Origin: Burkholderiales bacterium
GTDB taxonomy: Bacteria > Pseudomonadota > Gammaproteobacteria > Burkholderiales > Burkholderiaceae_D
NCBI GenBank assembly: GCA_016177875.1
Contig: JACOUL010000010.1
Coordinates: 53,102 to 117,101 of the forward strand
DNA length: 64,000 nt
Reading direction: 5' to 3'
Shown: in pieces, positions 6,893 through 15,366 of the stretch
How the letters are laid out: each line of letters begins with the position of its first letter
Numbering within the stretch: the stretch's first letter is position 1
Translations under genes and position numbers: made by a program
The notes under the pieces: model-generated
The model's input: only the letters and a program-made list of their open reading frames with translations
Database searches by the model: none
Told to the model about the DNA's origin: nothing

Positions 6893-8331
6893 CACTGTCC
6901 CCCTATGGATTGCGCCACCAGCAAGAGCAACCGGCCGATGGGTGCCGGCGTGAACACACCAAGCAATATCAGCACGCTGACGAAGCCGAGCTTGGGCAGC
7001 GCGCTCACCCAGGTCTCGTGAATCGCCGGGCCTTGCCGTTCCGATGTTCCCCACAGCATCGGAAAAATCGAGCGGCCGGTAGCCACGAAAATAATCGTCA
7101 GCATGGTGCACATCAGCGTGAACGCGATCAGGTTGCCGGACTGGACGATGCCTGACAGGATCAGCATCTCGGCGATGAAGCCGCCGAACGGCGGGAAGCC
7201 CAGCAGAGCGAAGGTGCCTACCGCGAACAGTACCCCGGAAAACGGCAGCACGTGAATCACGCCGCTCAAGGCCGCCGTCGCATTGGTGCCGTATACCGCG
7301 CGCAAGCGGCCTGCGGTGAGGAACAGCAGCGCCTTGACGAACGCATTGCTGACGACATACAGCACCACGCCATAGGCCGCCGCCTTGCCGACTGATAGCC
7401 CGATGGCGATGACGCCCGACGAACTGACGCAGGCATAGGCGATCAAGCGCTTGTAGTTGCGAGCCGCCATGACTTGGACTGCGGCCACTGTCAACGACAG
7501 GCAGCCCATGATCAGCAGTTCCTGCGATACGAACCCGGTGTCGTGCGCGCGGAATATTTGAAGGATGCGAAACACCGCTACCACGCTGATGTTGAATTGC
7601 ACCGCCGCCAGCAAGGCGCTGGTGCTGGTCGGCGCAGCTTCGTAAGTGGCAGGCAGCCAACCATACAGCGGCGCCAGCCCCAGCTTGCTGCCCAGTCCAA
7701 ACAGCATCAATGCCAGCCCAAGGCGCTGCCAGCTGTCGCCGCCCGCCGGCAAAGTGGTAGCCAGCTGGTCGAGAGCGAAGCTGAGTTCGAGCCCGTGCAG
7801 CTGCGCGCTGCGCGTGAGACACATGAAGCCGAGAAAGGTGAACGCCAGCGACATGCTCGAATACAGCAAGTAGTGCCAGGCGACATGCCGCGGCGCGAGC
7901 GAATCGCCCTGCGCAACCAGCGGCGCGGCGCACAGCGTGGTCAGCTCAATGAAGGCCCACAGCATGAGCAGGTTGTTCGACATCACGCCCAGGTTCATGG
8001 CCAGCATGAACATCACCGAGAGTATCGCCCTCGGCTTCAGGTTTTGCGCCAGCGTGCGCGAGGTGCTGATGCGCGACGACATGTAGACGCTGATGCCCAG
8101 GAATACGGCGTTGATGACCAGCAGGAACAGCAGCGAGGTGGCATCCAGCACGAAGTAGCGTTGCGCAAAGTACAGCGGCAGCGCGGTCAGCGGCGTGCGG
8201 ATAAAAACTGCGATGCAAATGAATAGATTGATGAGCGCCAGCGCAACGAGTGCGGGGCCGACCCAATCCTGGCGTTCGTCCGGATTCGCGGCTGGCCCAG
8301 GGGCGATGACTGCTGCGTCAACGTGGCTCAT
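6892..8331 (-). CDS. hyfF: Hydrogenase-4 component F-like membrane antiporter subunit
   Basis: A 479-residue polytopic protein of the complex-I NuoL/M/N (Mrp antiporter) family. Conserved charged helix motifs are visible: LLMLWAFIELTTL, GLGSKLGLAPLYGWLP and ARNYKRLIAYACVSSSGV. It should form one ion-translocating unit in the inner membrane. The true start is the ATG giving MSHVDAAV, which overlaps the upstream gene as ATGA; the longer open frame upstream is arginine-rich and reads through the previous gene. The HyfF usual length is about 520, so this copy is slightly short. Confidence 0.85.
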   Translation of the reverse strand: MSHVDAAVIAPGPAANPDERQDWVGPALVALALINLFICIAVFIRTPLTALPLYFAQRYFVLDATSLLFLLVINAVFLGISVYMSSRISTSRTLAQNLKPRAILSVMFMLAMNLGVMSNNLLMLWAFIELTTLCAAPLVAQGDSLAPRHVAWHYLLYSSMSLAFTFLGFMCLTRSAQLHGLELSFALDQLATTLPAGGDSWQRLGLALMLFGLGSKLGLAPLYGWLPATYEAAPTSTSALLAAVQFNISVVAVFRILQIFRAHDTGFVSQELLIMGCLSLTVAAVQVMAARNYKRLIAYACVSSSGVIAIGLSVGKAAAYGVVLYVVSNAFVKALLFLTAGRLRAVYGTNATAALSGVIHVLPFSGVLFAVGTFALLGFPPFGGFIAEMLILSGIVQSGNLIAFTLMCTMLTIIFVATGRSIFPMLWGTSERQGPAIHETWVSALPKLGFVSVLILLGVFTPAPIGRLLLLVAQSIGGQ

Positions 8332-8942
8332 TGCATTTCCTCCTGAACTGGCGCAGCGCTTGCCGGCGCCGCGGCGGCCGGCGTGCCGATCAGCCAGCTG
8401 CCTACGCCGACGCTCACCAGATAGACCGCCGTGAGCGCGCCGTGCACCGGCAGCGGCCAGGGTTCCGGCAGCAGCGACTCGAACACGAGAATACCGTTCT
8501 CCATGAACAGCAATGCCGTCAGCTGCGCCGGCGGCGAATCGTTGGTCGACAGCAGCAGCAACGCGATGGCGACCATGGCGCCGACGATGCCGAGCGCGAG
8601 CGCGCCGACATCCGTCATCGCTGTACCGCCGAACTGGAATGCCAAGGTAATCAATGCAATGCCGATCGCCCAAGTGAACAAGTTGGAAGGCATCAAATCG
8701 AAATTCGGATCGGCGCGCCGGCGGATCGCCCGGTGTAAGCACAGCGGCGCGATGACGGCGCGCACGGCGATGACTTCGATCAGCATCACCAGTGCGTGAG
8801 CCGACCATCCGTCATGGCGAATGATGCCATTCCAGCCGAGTGCGACAGCTTGCAGGCACAGCCAGAACGGCGCCGAGCGAATCTTCCCGAAAAAGATTGG
8901 AATCACCGCGCTAAGCAAGAAGAGGATGAGCGGTAGTTTCAT
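8328..8942 (-). CDS. hyfE: Hydrogenase-4 component E-like membrane subunit
   Basis: A 204-residue integral membrane protein starting MKLPLILFLLSAVIPIFF. It has about six hydrophobic helices and the HyfE/NuoK-like segment LTALLFMENGILVFESLL with an intramembrane glutamate. It sits between the NuoH-like and NuoN-like genes, the HyfE position, overlapping its upstream neighbour by one base and its downstream neighbour by four. It likely forms part of the ion path linking the antiporter subunits to the redox arm. Confidence 0.8.
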   Translation of the reverse strand: MKLPLILFLLSAVIPIFFGKIRSAPFWLCLQAVALGWNGIIRHDGWSAHALVMLIEVIAVRAVIAPLCLHRAIRRRADPNFDLMPSNLFTWAIGIALITLAFQFGGTAMTDVGALALGIVGAMVAIALLLLSTNDSPPAQLTALLFMENGILVFESLLPEPWPLPVHGALTAVYLVSVGVGSWLIGTPAAAAPASAAPVQEEMQ

Positions 8943-9862
8943 CAGTTTCCCCAAGTTCCGCCGGCAGCAACCAGGCACAGCGCAGCCGCGACCAATGCGA
9001 CCATCAGGTATTGCGGCACCAGGCGCATTCTCAAACGGGCCGTCAGCGATTCGACGCAACCGACTGCCAGCGCCACTGCACTCATGATCAGTAGCGCGGC
9101 GGCCGCGGCCAGCAGCGGTGCCGCCGATGGATCGAACGGATTCAGCAGCGCCGCGATCAGGCCGGCATACATCGTCATCTTCAGCGCCGCAGCATACTGC
9201 ATGGCTGCCAGTTCGGGGCCGCTGTGGTCGAGGATCATGACTTCGTGGATCATGGTCAGTTCGAGATGCGTCAAGGGATCGTCCACCGGCACGCGCGAGG
9301 CTTCCGCCTGCAGCAGGATGAATAGCGCAACGACGGCGGGCACTGCCAGCCATCGGAACAAATCGGACTGGTGCAGATGGCCGATCAAGCCGGCGAAACT
9401 GGTGTGGCCGGTGGCGATACCGGCGGCGCCGATCAGCAGGAACAGCGCCGGCTCGGCGAACGCGGCGAACGACGCTTCGCGGGCGGCGCCCATGCCTTCG
9501 AACGAGCTGCCGACATCCATGGCCGACAACATTAGGAAGATGCGCGCCAGCCCCAGCGTGTAAGCGAAGACGATGAAGTCAACATCGAACTGCTGCGGCG
9601 CAAAGGCTCCCAGAATGGGCGCGATGGTTATCGCCAGCAGCGACGCTGCCAGCACCACATAGGCGCCGGCCCGGAACAAGGGCGTGGCGACAGTGCTGTA
9701 AACCGGGCGCTTACGCAGCAGCCGTAATAGATCCCAAGCTGATTGCAGCAGCGGCGGGCCTTTGCGCCCGGCCCACCATGCTTTGGTACGATTGACCATG
9801 CCGACCATCATGATCGGCATGGTCAACGCAATGGCGATGTGCAGAACGCTAAGAGTCTTCAT
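8942..9862 (-). CDS. hyfC: Hydrogenase-4 component C / NuoH-like membrane anchor subunit
   Basis: A 306-residue membrane protein of the NuoH/HycD/HyfC family (HyfC about 315). Recognisable segments include RTKAWWAGRKGPPLLQSAWD near the N-terminus, GLARIFLMLSAMDVGSSFEGMG, the acidic loop EASRVPVDDPLTHLELTMIH and a conserved MILDHSGPELA. In complex I this subunit joins the membrane and peripheral arms and forms the quinone-site entrance. The gene shares an ATGA overlap with hyfB and a TGATG with hyfE, indicating translational coupling. Confidence 0.88.
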   Translation of the reverse strand: MKTLSVLHIAIALTMPIMMVGMVNRTKAWWAGRKGPPLLQSAWDLLRLLRKRPVYSTVATPLFRAGAYVVLAASLLAITIAPILGAFAPQQFDVDFIVFAYTLGLARIFLMLSAMDVGSSFEGMGAAREASFAAFAEPALFLLIGAAGIATGHTSFAGLIGHLHQSDLFRWLAVPAVVALFILLQAEASRVPVDDPLTHLELTMIHEVMILDHSGPELAAMQYAAALKMTMYAGLIAALLNPFDPSAAPLLAAAAALLIMSAVALAVGCVESLTARLRMRLVPQYLMVALVAAALCLVAAGGTWGN

Positions 9863-11862
9863 TTCAGCGGCTCTCCCACCAGAACCACGAGCGCCGCGAT
9901 GATGACCATCGCGATCAGGCCGGCGGCGAAAGCGATGCGCGGATCGTCTTCGCGAAGTTTTTTCGACAGCTCGCTCGCCGACGCGTCGCCGCGCCTGATG
10001 ACGGAAAACAGCCGCCGCTCGACTGCGTCTACGCAGTAGGTAAGCACATAAGCATCCGATGGAAAGTAGTCCGCCGGCGCTTTTTGCCGGCGCACCAACA
10101 CCATTACGCTACGGAAGTGGGCGCTGAAATCCGACGAAAAACCGGCGCCCGTATACTGCATGCGCGGGTTGGGCGCATCGTAACCGCAGCCCCAGGTGAC
10201 GTGGTTCGCCGCCGGCTGCCGTACGAGCTTGGCGCGCAGCCACCACATCATGGCGATCGCGGTTACGAGTCCCGCCGAGATCAATCCAATTTTCGACAGC
10301 GTGGCGCTGAGCGGTGCAAGCACGGTGGTGTCCGATACGGACAGCGACGACAGCGCGATCACGGTTGGACCTTGCACCAGCATGAAGCCCAGTGCCGGCA
10401 GTACGCCGAGCATGATGACGCCGATTGCATGCAGCCCGATCGGCACTAGCATCCAGCGGCTCACTTCGGAGGGGCGTGCCGCGTCGGAATCGCGCGGCGC
10501 GCCGAGAAAAACAACGCCGAACGCACGCGTGATGCTTAATGCCGATACCGCGCCGACAAAAGCCAGTACCGCCGCCACCACGCACAGCGCGGCCTTGGCG
10601 CCGAGGGGAATGGCGGCATTGCTGAACAGTCCCGAATAAATCGTGAACTCGCTGGTGAAACCGTTCAATGGCGGCAATGCCGAGATAGCGATTCCGCCGA
10701 TGATGAAGCTTAGCGCGGTCCACGGCATCAGGCGTGCTAGCCCGCCGAGTTTTTCCATGTTGACCGTATGCGTTGCCTGGTAGACCGCGCCGGCGGCATA
10801 GAACAACTGGCACTTGAAGAACGCATGGTTAAGTACGTGCAGTAAACCGCCCGCAAAGCCGATTGCAGCCAGCGCGGAATTATTCCAGGACAGGCCCAGG
10901 CAGCCGACGCCGAAGCCGATTCCGGCGATGCCCACGTTCTCTGTCGACGAATAACCGAGCAGGCGCTTGAGGTCGCGCTGGCCGACCGTGTAAAGGGCAC
11001 CGATCAGCGCCGAGCAGGCCGAAAAGGCGATCAGGGACCAGCCCATCCATTCATCGGGCCGCCCCATCAGCCAGATGAAACGCACCAGCGCATACAAGCC
11101 CGCCTTGTGAATGACCCCGGACATCAGCGCCGATACATGGGCCGGTGCCGCCGCATGGGCACGCGGCAACCACGAATGGAAAGGGAAGAACGCCGACTTT
11201 AGTCCGAAGCTTGTCACCAGCAGCAGGAACACCAGGTTGCGTTCCGGGCCAGGATTTCTCCGCAGCCAGTCGCCGAAGCTGTCCAGTCCCCATGATCCCG
11301 AGTGCGTGTACAGAATCATGAACGCCGCGACCAGGAAGATCAGCCCGATGTGGGTCGATACCAGGTAGTTGAATCCCGCGAATCGCACCTTCTGGTTGGT
11401 GTAATCCCAGATCACCAGCAGCCAGGCCGCCAGCGCGGCGATTTCCCAGCCGAGCAGGAAAACCAACGCATGGTCGCCGGTGTAGACGAGTATGAAGGAG
11501 AGCGAGGTGAAATTGAGCAGCGCGTAATGCAATCCCAGATGGCGCCCGGTGTTGAAATAAGGTCGCAGGTAGCCGACCGCATAGACGCTGCCCAACAGGG
11601 TCATCGGCAACGACCAGGCCAGAAAAAAAGCGCCGAGCGCGTCCAGGCTGATGTGCAGTTTATCGACCGGATAAGCCCAAGCCAGTTCTGCGGCCAGCGG
11701 CTGCCCGCCAAGCAGAACGGGTACGGCGGTAGTCCAGACCAGGCCGGTCGCGGCCACTTGCGATAGAACGCCGATGCCCGCCCGCGTAGCATTGCGCAGC
11801 GGCAGCAAGCACGCAGCAGCGCCTGCCAGCAAGATGACTACGGCGGCGAAGAGTGCGTTCAT
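9859..11862 (-). CDS. hyfB: Hydrogenase-4 component B-like proton-translocating subunit
   Basis: A 667-residue polytopic protein, the same length as HyfB (672). It belongs to the NuoL/HyfB antiporter-like family: LLGWEIAALAAWLLV, FGLKSAFFPFHSWLPRAHAAAPAHVSA-type helix 7-8 motif with its lysine and histidine, and RDLKRLLGYSSTENVG. The C-terminal part is hydrophilic and weakly conserved. I chose MNALFAA because it starts 1 nt after the upstream stop; a longer start would overlap the spermidine-synthase-like gene. It is the first membrane subunit of the Ehr operon. Confidence 0.88.
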   Translation of the reverse strand: MNALFAAVVILLAGAAACLLPLRNATRAGIGVLSQVAATGLVWTTAVPVLLGGQPLAAELAWAYPVDKLHISLDALGAFFLAWSLPMTLLGSVYAVGYLRPYFNTGRHLGLHYALLNFTSLSFILVYTGDHALVFLLGWEIAALAAWLLVIWDYTNQKVRFAGFNYLVSTHIGLIFLVAAFMILYTHSGSWGLDSFGDWLRRNPGPERNLVFLLLVTSFGLKSAFFPFHSWLPRAHAAAPAHVSALMSGVIHKAGLYALVRFIWLMGRPDEWMGWSLIAFSACSALIGALYTVGQRDLKRLLGYSSTENVGIAGIGFGVGCLGLSWNNSALAAIGFAGGLLHVLNHAFFKCQLFYAAGAVYQATHTVNMEKLGGLARLMPWTALSFIIGGIAISALPPLNGFTSEFTIYSGLFSNAAIPLGAKAALCVVAAVLAFVGAVSALSITRAFGVVFLGAPRDSDAARPSEVSRWMLVPIGLHAIGVIMLGVLPALGFMLVQGPTVIALSSLSVSDTTVLAPLSATLSKIGLISAGLVTAIAMMWWLRAKLVRQPAANHVTWGCGYDAPNPRMQYTGAGFSSDFSAHFRSVMVLVRRQKAPADYFPSDAYVLTYCVDAVERRLFSVIRRGDASASELSKKLREDDPRIAFAAGLIAMVIIAALVVLVGEPLK

Positions 11863-11863
11863 A

Positions 11864-12715
11864 TCAGTCGGCCTGTATCGGCGTCGCCGATACGTCATTG
11901 GCGATCATCGCGTCGAAGTCGTCGCGGCGTTTACCGCAGGCGGTCTGCAGCCGTTCAACCAGACCGCAAAAAGAGAATTCATGATGCAAGGCCAGCTGCT
12001 CGGCGCGCTTTGGCAGCGCCGAATTGAGGCTGCGCCCCTCTGCGCATTTCACCGAAAAAACGATACGGTTCATGCTGCCGCTGGCATTGCACCACCACAG
12101 TTTCTCGTCGAAGGCGGCATAAAGCCGCGTCATCACGGAAACAAGATCCGCCGCGTCTCCCCAAAGATTCGATACCAGGACGCCGCCGTCATCCAGTACG
12201 TTGCGGCAAAGCCGATAGAAATCTATGGTGCTGAGCGAGGGCGCCAGCCCATCGGCGGTGAACCCGTCATGCAAGATGATGTCCGGCTTTTCCTTGGCGA
12301 CGGCCAGATAGTCGATTGCATCGGCATGAATGATTTGAAAGCGGTCGTCGTTATCGGGAATGCAGAACTTGCCGCGCAGCGCAATGACGTCGCGGTCAAG
12401 TTCGATAACGGTGACGCGGGTTGCCGGCAGCTTGCGATAGCAATATTTGGCAAGGGAACCTCCCCCTAAGCCGATCATCAGGATATGTCGCGGCTTGGGT
12501 TGAAACAGTAAAAACGCCATCATCGCCCGCGTGTAGCTGAGTAGAAGCTGGTCCGGCGCGGAAATGCGCATCGCGCTTTGAATATATCTTTCATCAAAGT
12601 GCAAAGTCCGCATATCTCCATGGTCGAATGCAAACGGTTTGCCTTGACTCTGATGCAGTACATCGCCAAAGCGATCGGGAAGCGCGATGTCGTCGTCACG
12701 ACGCGATTTTTTCAT
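11864..12715 (-). CDS. Spermidine-synthase-like methyltransferase-fold protein
   Basis: A 283-residue protein with the Rossmann fold of spermidine synthases: ILMIGLGGGSLAKYCYRKLP (cofactor loop), VTVIELDRDVIALRGKF and DRFQIIHADAIDYL, then DIILHDGF. The polyamine-binding D-x-x-D of true spermidine synthase is not evident, so a polyamine role is uncertain. It leads the Ehr operon with only 1 nt before hyfB, which suggests a shared role or simply shared expression. The ATG giving MKKSRRDD is used; a TTG ten codons upstream is the alternative. Neither has a strong ribosome site. Confidence 0.7.
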   Translation of the reverse strand: MKKSRRDDDIALPDRFGDVLHQSQGKPFAFDHGDMRTLHFDERYIQSAMRISAPDQLLLSYTRAMMAFLLFQPKPRHILMIGLGGGSLAKYCYRKLPATRVTVIELDRDVIALRGKFCIPDNDDRFQIIHADAIDYLAVAKEKPDIILHDGFTADGLAPSLSTIDFYRLCRNVLDDGGVLVSNLWGDAADLVSVMTRLYAAFDEKLWWCNASGSMNRIVFSVKCAEGRSLNSALPKRAEQLALHHEFSFCGLVERLQTACGKRRDDFDAMIANDVSATPIQAD

Positions 12716-12799
12716 ATCGGAAGCCGACGGGTAATAACAGGACAAACGTTTGCCATCAATGAATCAACTTACTGAGTGCGCCGAAAAACGACAGGCCAT

Positions 12800-12890
12800 A
12801 AAGCACATAGAAGCTTAATTATACACATTAAAAATGCGACTTATATTCTAATAACATGATAATAAAATGCGTATATTTTTTGCATGAGGC
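12800..12890 (-). promoter_or_regulatory. AT-rich probable promoter of the Ehr operon
   Basis: The gap of about 420 bp between the spermidine-synthase-like gene and fpr contains a strongly AT-rich block. On the minus strand it includes TATAAT (plus coordinates 12818-12823). I see no convincing -35 box at 17 bp. No gene is seen in 12716-13137. Confidence 0.35.
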
Positions 12891-13087
12891 GCGGCCAAGC
12901 TTCAACGAAAACGAGCGAGAAAGTTTGGCGGCAAGCTAAAGACCAGGCCTGAGGGGGAGGGGGATGTGCGGCCGATATTAACCGTTTGGTTTTGTAAGTC
13001 GTGAAGACTTTACGGTAAATCGGCTACGGCGCCACAAAATGCGTAATGCCTTTGCTGTTTGGCAGCAGGCCGTCGAAGTAGAGAGCC

Positions 13088-13117
13088 CGCATGCGGATGC
13101 TGGCACATCCGCATGCG
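13088..13117. terminator. Perfect 12-bp stem-loop downstream of fpr
   Basis: CGCATGCGGATG and CATCCGCATGCG pair perfectly around the loop CTGGCA, 21 bp past the fpr stop on the minus strand. No T-run follows, so it may be an mRNA 3'-end stabiliser or a factor-dependent terminator. Confidence 0.5.
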
Positions 13118-13137
13118 AACAAGTCACTACGCGAGCG

Positions 13138-13911
13138 TCACTTCTCTACAAACGCACGCTCAATCACATAGTGTCCGGGGTGGCTCATATTCCCTTCCGT
13201 GTATCCCCGGTTTTCCAACATCTGCTGGCATTGCTTCAGCATCTGCGGACTGCCGCACAGCATGAAACGGTCATCTTCAACGGTCGGTTGCGGCAGACCC
13301 AAGGATTCGAACAATTTACCGCTCTCGATGAGGTCGGTAATGCGTCCTTGATTCTTGTAGGGTTCGCGCGTAATGGTCGGGAAATAAATCAGCTTTTCCT
13401 TGATCGTATCGCCCAGCCATTCATTCATCGGCAATTCTTGACAAATTTTTTCCTGGTAGGCGAGCTCGCTCACATGGCGGCAACCATGTACCAGGATCAC
13501 TTTCTCGAAACGCTCGTAGACATCCGGGTCTTGAATGATGCTCATGAAAGGCGCGAGACCCGTTCCGGTGGAAAGCAAATATAGCCGCCGTCCCGGATGC
13601 AGGTTCTGCGCGAGCAAAGTACCCGATGATTTTTTCCCGATCAAGACGGAAGTGCCAGGCTGGATATCTTTCAAGCGCGAAGTCAAGGGGCCGTCGGGCA
13701 CCTTGATGCTCAAAAATTCCAGGGTCTCTTCGTAATGCGGACTGACCATGCTGTAGGCCCGCAGCAAAGGTTTGCCCTCGATCGACAAACCGATCATGGT
13801 GAACTGACCGCTCTGGTAACGAAATCCCTTGTCACGCGTCGTCGTGAAAGAAAACAAGCGGTCGGTCCAATGATGGATAGCCAAAACTTCCGCTTCGTAC
13901 AAATTGCTCAT
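13138..13911 (-). CDS. fpr: Ferredoxin--NADP(+) reductase
   Basis: A 257-residue flavoprotein that moves electrons between NADPH and ferredoxin or flavodoxin. The FAD-binding motif RAYSMVSPHYE lies near residue 52, the phosphate loop follows (GPLTSRLKDI), the NADP-binding STGTGLAPFMSI is near 116, and the C-terminus has MLCGSPQM. It ends with FVEK, the bacterial Fpr subclass type. The length matches E. coli Fpr (248). It stands alone on the minus strand. In this organism it may serve oxidative stress or iron-sulfur assembly, and could supply reductant to the diiron or Ehr proteins in the window, but that is speculation. Confidence 0.93.
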   Translation of the reverse strand: MSNLYEAEVLAIHHWTDRLFSFTTTRDKGFRYQSGQFTMIGLSIEGKPLLRAYSMVSPHYEETLEFLSIKVPDGPLTSRLKDIQPGTSVLIGKKSSGTLLAQNLHPGRRLYLLSTGTGLAPFMSIIQDPDVYERFEKVILVHGCRHVSELAYQEKICQELPMNEWLGDTIKEKLIYFPTITREPYKNQGRITDLIESGKLFESLGLPQPTVEDDRFMLCGSPQMLKQCQQMLENRGYTEGNMSHPGHYVIERAFVEK

Positions 13912-14129
13912 CTATTACCCTCTACCGATTAAAAAAATCCCGTTTAAAACTGATCTCTGCAAGCATAAAAAGGCTTCGTACTATACTGATAAATCTCGTC
14001 CAATCAACCATGACATTTGTCACGCCTATGTCATGACATATCGCACTTACACCGGCGTTACAAATCCGGCAATCTTCTTATCCGATTCGCAGCGCATTTT
14101 TCGGCGCTGGCAAGACATTTTCTTCGGCT

Positions 14130-14267
14130 ATGCAGGCAAACAGTATGAATGGTACACAACTCAAGCAGACCTCTCCACTATCCATCAGCCCTTGGCGCAT
14201 CCTCGGCATCACCAGCCTGGCGATTTTTTGGGTTTTTCTCGATATGATGCAGGCGCTGCGGGCCTGA
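14130..14267 (+). CDS. Small hydrophobic protein (45 aa), hypothetical
   Basis: An ATG-initiated frame of 45 codons. A second in-frame ATG at 14145 gives 40 residues. The product has a polar N-terminus and one predicted membrane helix (WRILGITSLAIFWVFLDMMQ), ending QALRA. It is not a shadow of any gene and is followed by a terminator hairpin 29 bp downstream. A partial frame at the right window edge ends in a similar way (WMRQVLQA against DMMQALRA) and is followed by the same hairpin, which supports this as a real small gene. Ribosome site weak; function unknown. Confidence 0.45.
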   Translation: MQANSMNGTQLKQTSPLSISPWRILGITSLAIFWVFLDMMQALRA

Positions 14268-14368
14268 CCGCATTTCTCTTTTATCTCCTCAAAAACAAAA
14301 CGCCCCACTTGTGTGAGGCGTTTTGTCATCAGCCAATTATCAGACTTTTTACACAGCCTGGTAAGCGG
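14252..14368 (+). repeat. Dispersed repeat, copy 1 (small-ORF end plus hairpin plus conserved flank)
   Basis: This stretch matches the reverse complement of 63853-63968 at roughly 80 percent by eye. It includes the last codons of the small ORF, the CTCAAAAACAAAACGCCCC hairpin arm and a well conserved flank CATCAGCCAATTATCAGAC continuing to ACACAGCCTGGTAAGCGG. Conservation beyond the hairpin suggests more than a chance terminator match. Confidence 0.65.
14296..14325. terminator. Bidirectional rho-independent terminator
   Basis: CAAAACGCC and GGCGTTTTG pair around a 12-nt loop, with A- and T-rich tails on both sides. It can end the small ORF on the plus strand and the OmpA-like gene on the minus strand. 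Confidence 0.7.
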
Positions 14369-14392
14369 CCTCTTTTTCTATCATCGTTGACT

Positions 14393-15082
14393 TCACAGAT
14401 CCACAATCACGCGCACGCGGCGATTGACTTCATCTTCCGGACGATTCGGATCGGCAAGCTCGCTTGAGCCCTTGCCTGTTGCCTTGATCTTCGCGTTCGG
14501 AATGCCGTGGCGCGTAATCAAATAATTGCGAGAGGACTGCGCGCGTTTGAGTGATAGCGCTTGATTATAGGTAGCGCTGCCTTTAGCGTCGGCATGGCCT
14601 TCAAGCGTCACTGCGCGGGCGGTCGCCAGCTTATCGGACTTGAGTGCTGCCGCAAGCTGGTCCAACACGTCTTTGCCGTCGCTGCTCAGTTGGTCTGAGT
14701 TGAATTGAAATTTGATTTCCAAGTCAAGAGCGCGACTTTGTGGGCGGTGTGGTGCTGCTGCCTGCGCGTGAGCCTGTGGTTGAGCTTGCGGCCTGGGCAA
14801 CGGGGCCGGCGCGGCAACTTGTTGCACAGCTTCTTGCTGGACGGAAGAGGGGGCGGACGAATCGGCGGCAGGCTCGCGATTTAAAGAAAGTCCCCTGGTT
14901 CTTACAGGTCTTGTCGGCGAATCGGCGGTGTCAGGCGTTAAGGCATTGAGAATCTGGTCGCTGCTCGGTTTGCCGCGCAAAGATTTGACTTCCTGAGCCC
15001 CGACATTGCCGGCTAGGGAGACTGCGATTGCCGCCGTAAACACAGCTAAGTTTCTACGAACCCGAACAACATTGGCGTGCAT
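14393..15082 (-). CDS. OmpA-family protein (peptidoglycan-binding C-terminal domain)
   Basis: A 229-residue exported protein. A signal peptide (cut near NVGAQ, residue 30) is followed by a Pro/Ala/Gln-rich linker (about 85-115) and an OmpA-like domain (about 120-229). The domain has IKFQFNSDQL, the motif TLEGHADAKGSATYNQALSLKRA, and a C-terminal RRVRVIVDL. This domain binds diaminopimelate in peptidoglycan. There is no beta-barrel or lipobox, so it is probably periplasmic. It is transcribed divergently from the curli-like locus and could belong to the same envelope function, though nothing proves it. Confidence 0.85.
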   Translation of the reverse strand: MHANVVRVRRNLAVFTAAIAVSLAGNVGAQEVKSLRGKPSSDQILNALTPDTADSPTRPVRTRGLSLNREPAADSSAPSSVQQEAVQQVAAPAPLPRPQAQPQAHAQAAAPHRPQSRALDLEIKFQFNSDQLSSDGKDVLDQLAAALKSDKLATARAVTLEGHADAKGSATYNQALSLKRAQSSRNYLITRHGIPNAKIKATGKGSSELADPNRPEDEVNRRVRVIVDL

Positions 15083-15366
15083 AAAAACGTCCTTATATAT
15101 GAAGAAAAGTTAATTTAAATCAGGAATATTTTAGGGAACGTGAATAGTTCACAGACTTCGTTCCAGCATCTTGTGTAATGTACCTAACAAGCTTATTATC
15201 GGCAAGTTATCTTGGATGCTGCCGTGCAAGAATCCTGCAGTTGTAGTTGCCGATTGGCAGCACAGGCTTTACTGAAGGAAAGGTAGGACCGGGAGATAAT
15301 GGTGCGCTTGCAGCGTATCCAAAATCCAATTTTTTTGCAGTAACTTTTTTACCCTAGGGAGAAACC
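15083..15366. promoter_or_regulatory. Divergent control region between OmpA-like gene and the curli-like locus
   Basis: This 284-bp stretch contains no gene. GTGAATAGTTCAC at 15140-15152 is a short dyad that could be an operator. A strong ribosome site (GGGAGA, 15358-15363) precedes the first repeat-protein ATG. T-rich sequence lies just upstream. Promoter boxes cannot be assigned confidently. Confidence 0.45.

Noticed and set aside
6892..7933. N-terminal extension of the large-subunit frame (840 residues in total)
   Set aside because: The extra part is Arg/Ala-rich with no family match and lies antiparallel-frame over hyfF; the true start overlaps the hyfF stop.
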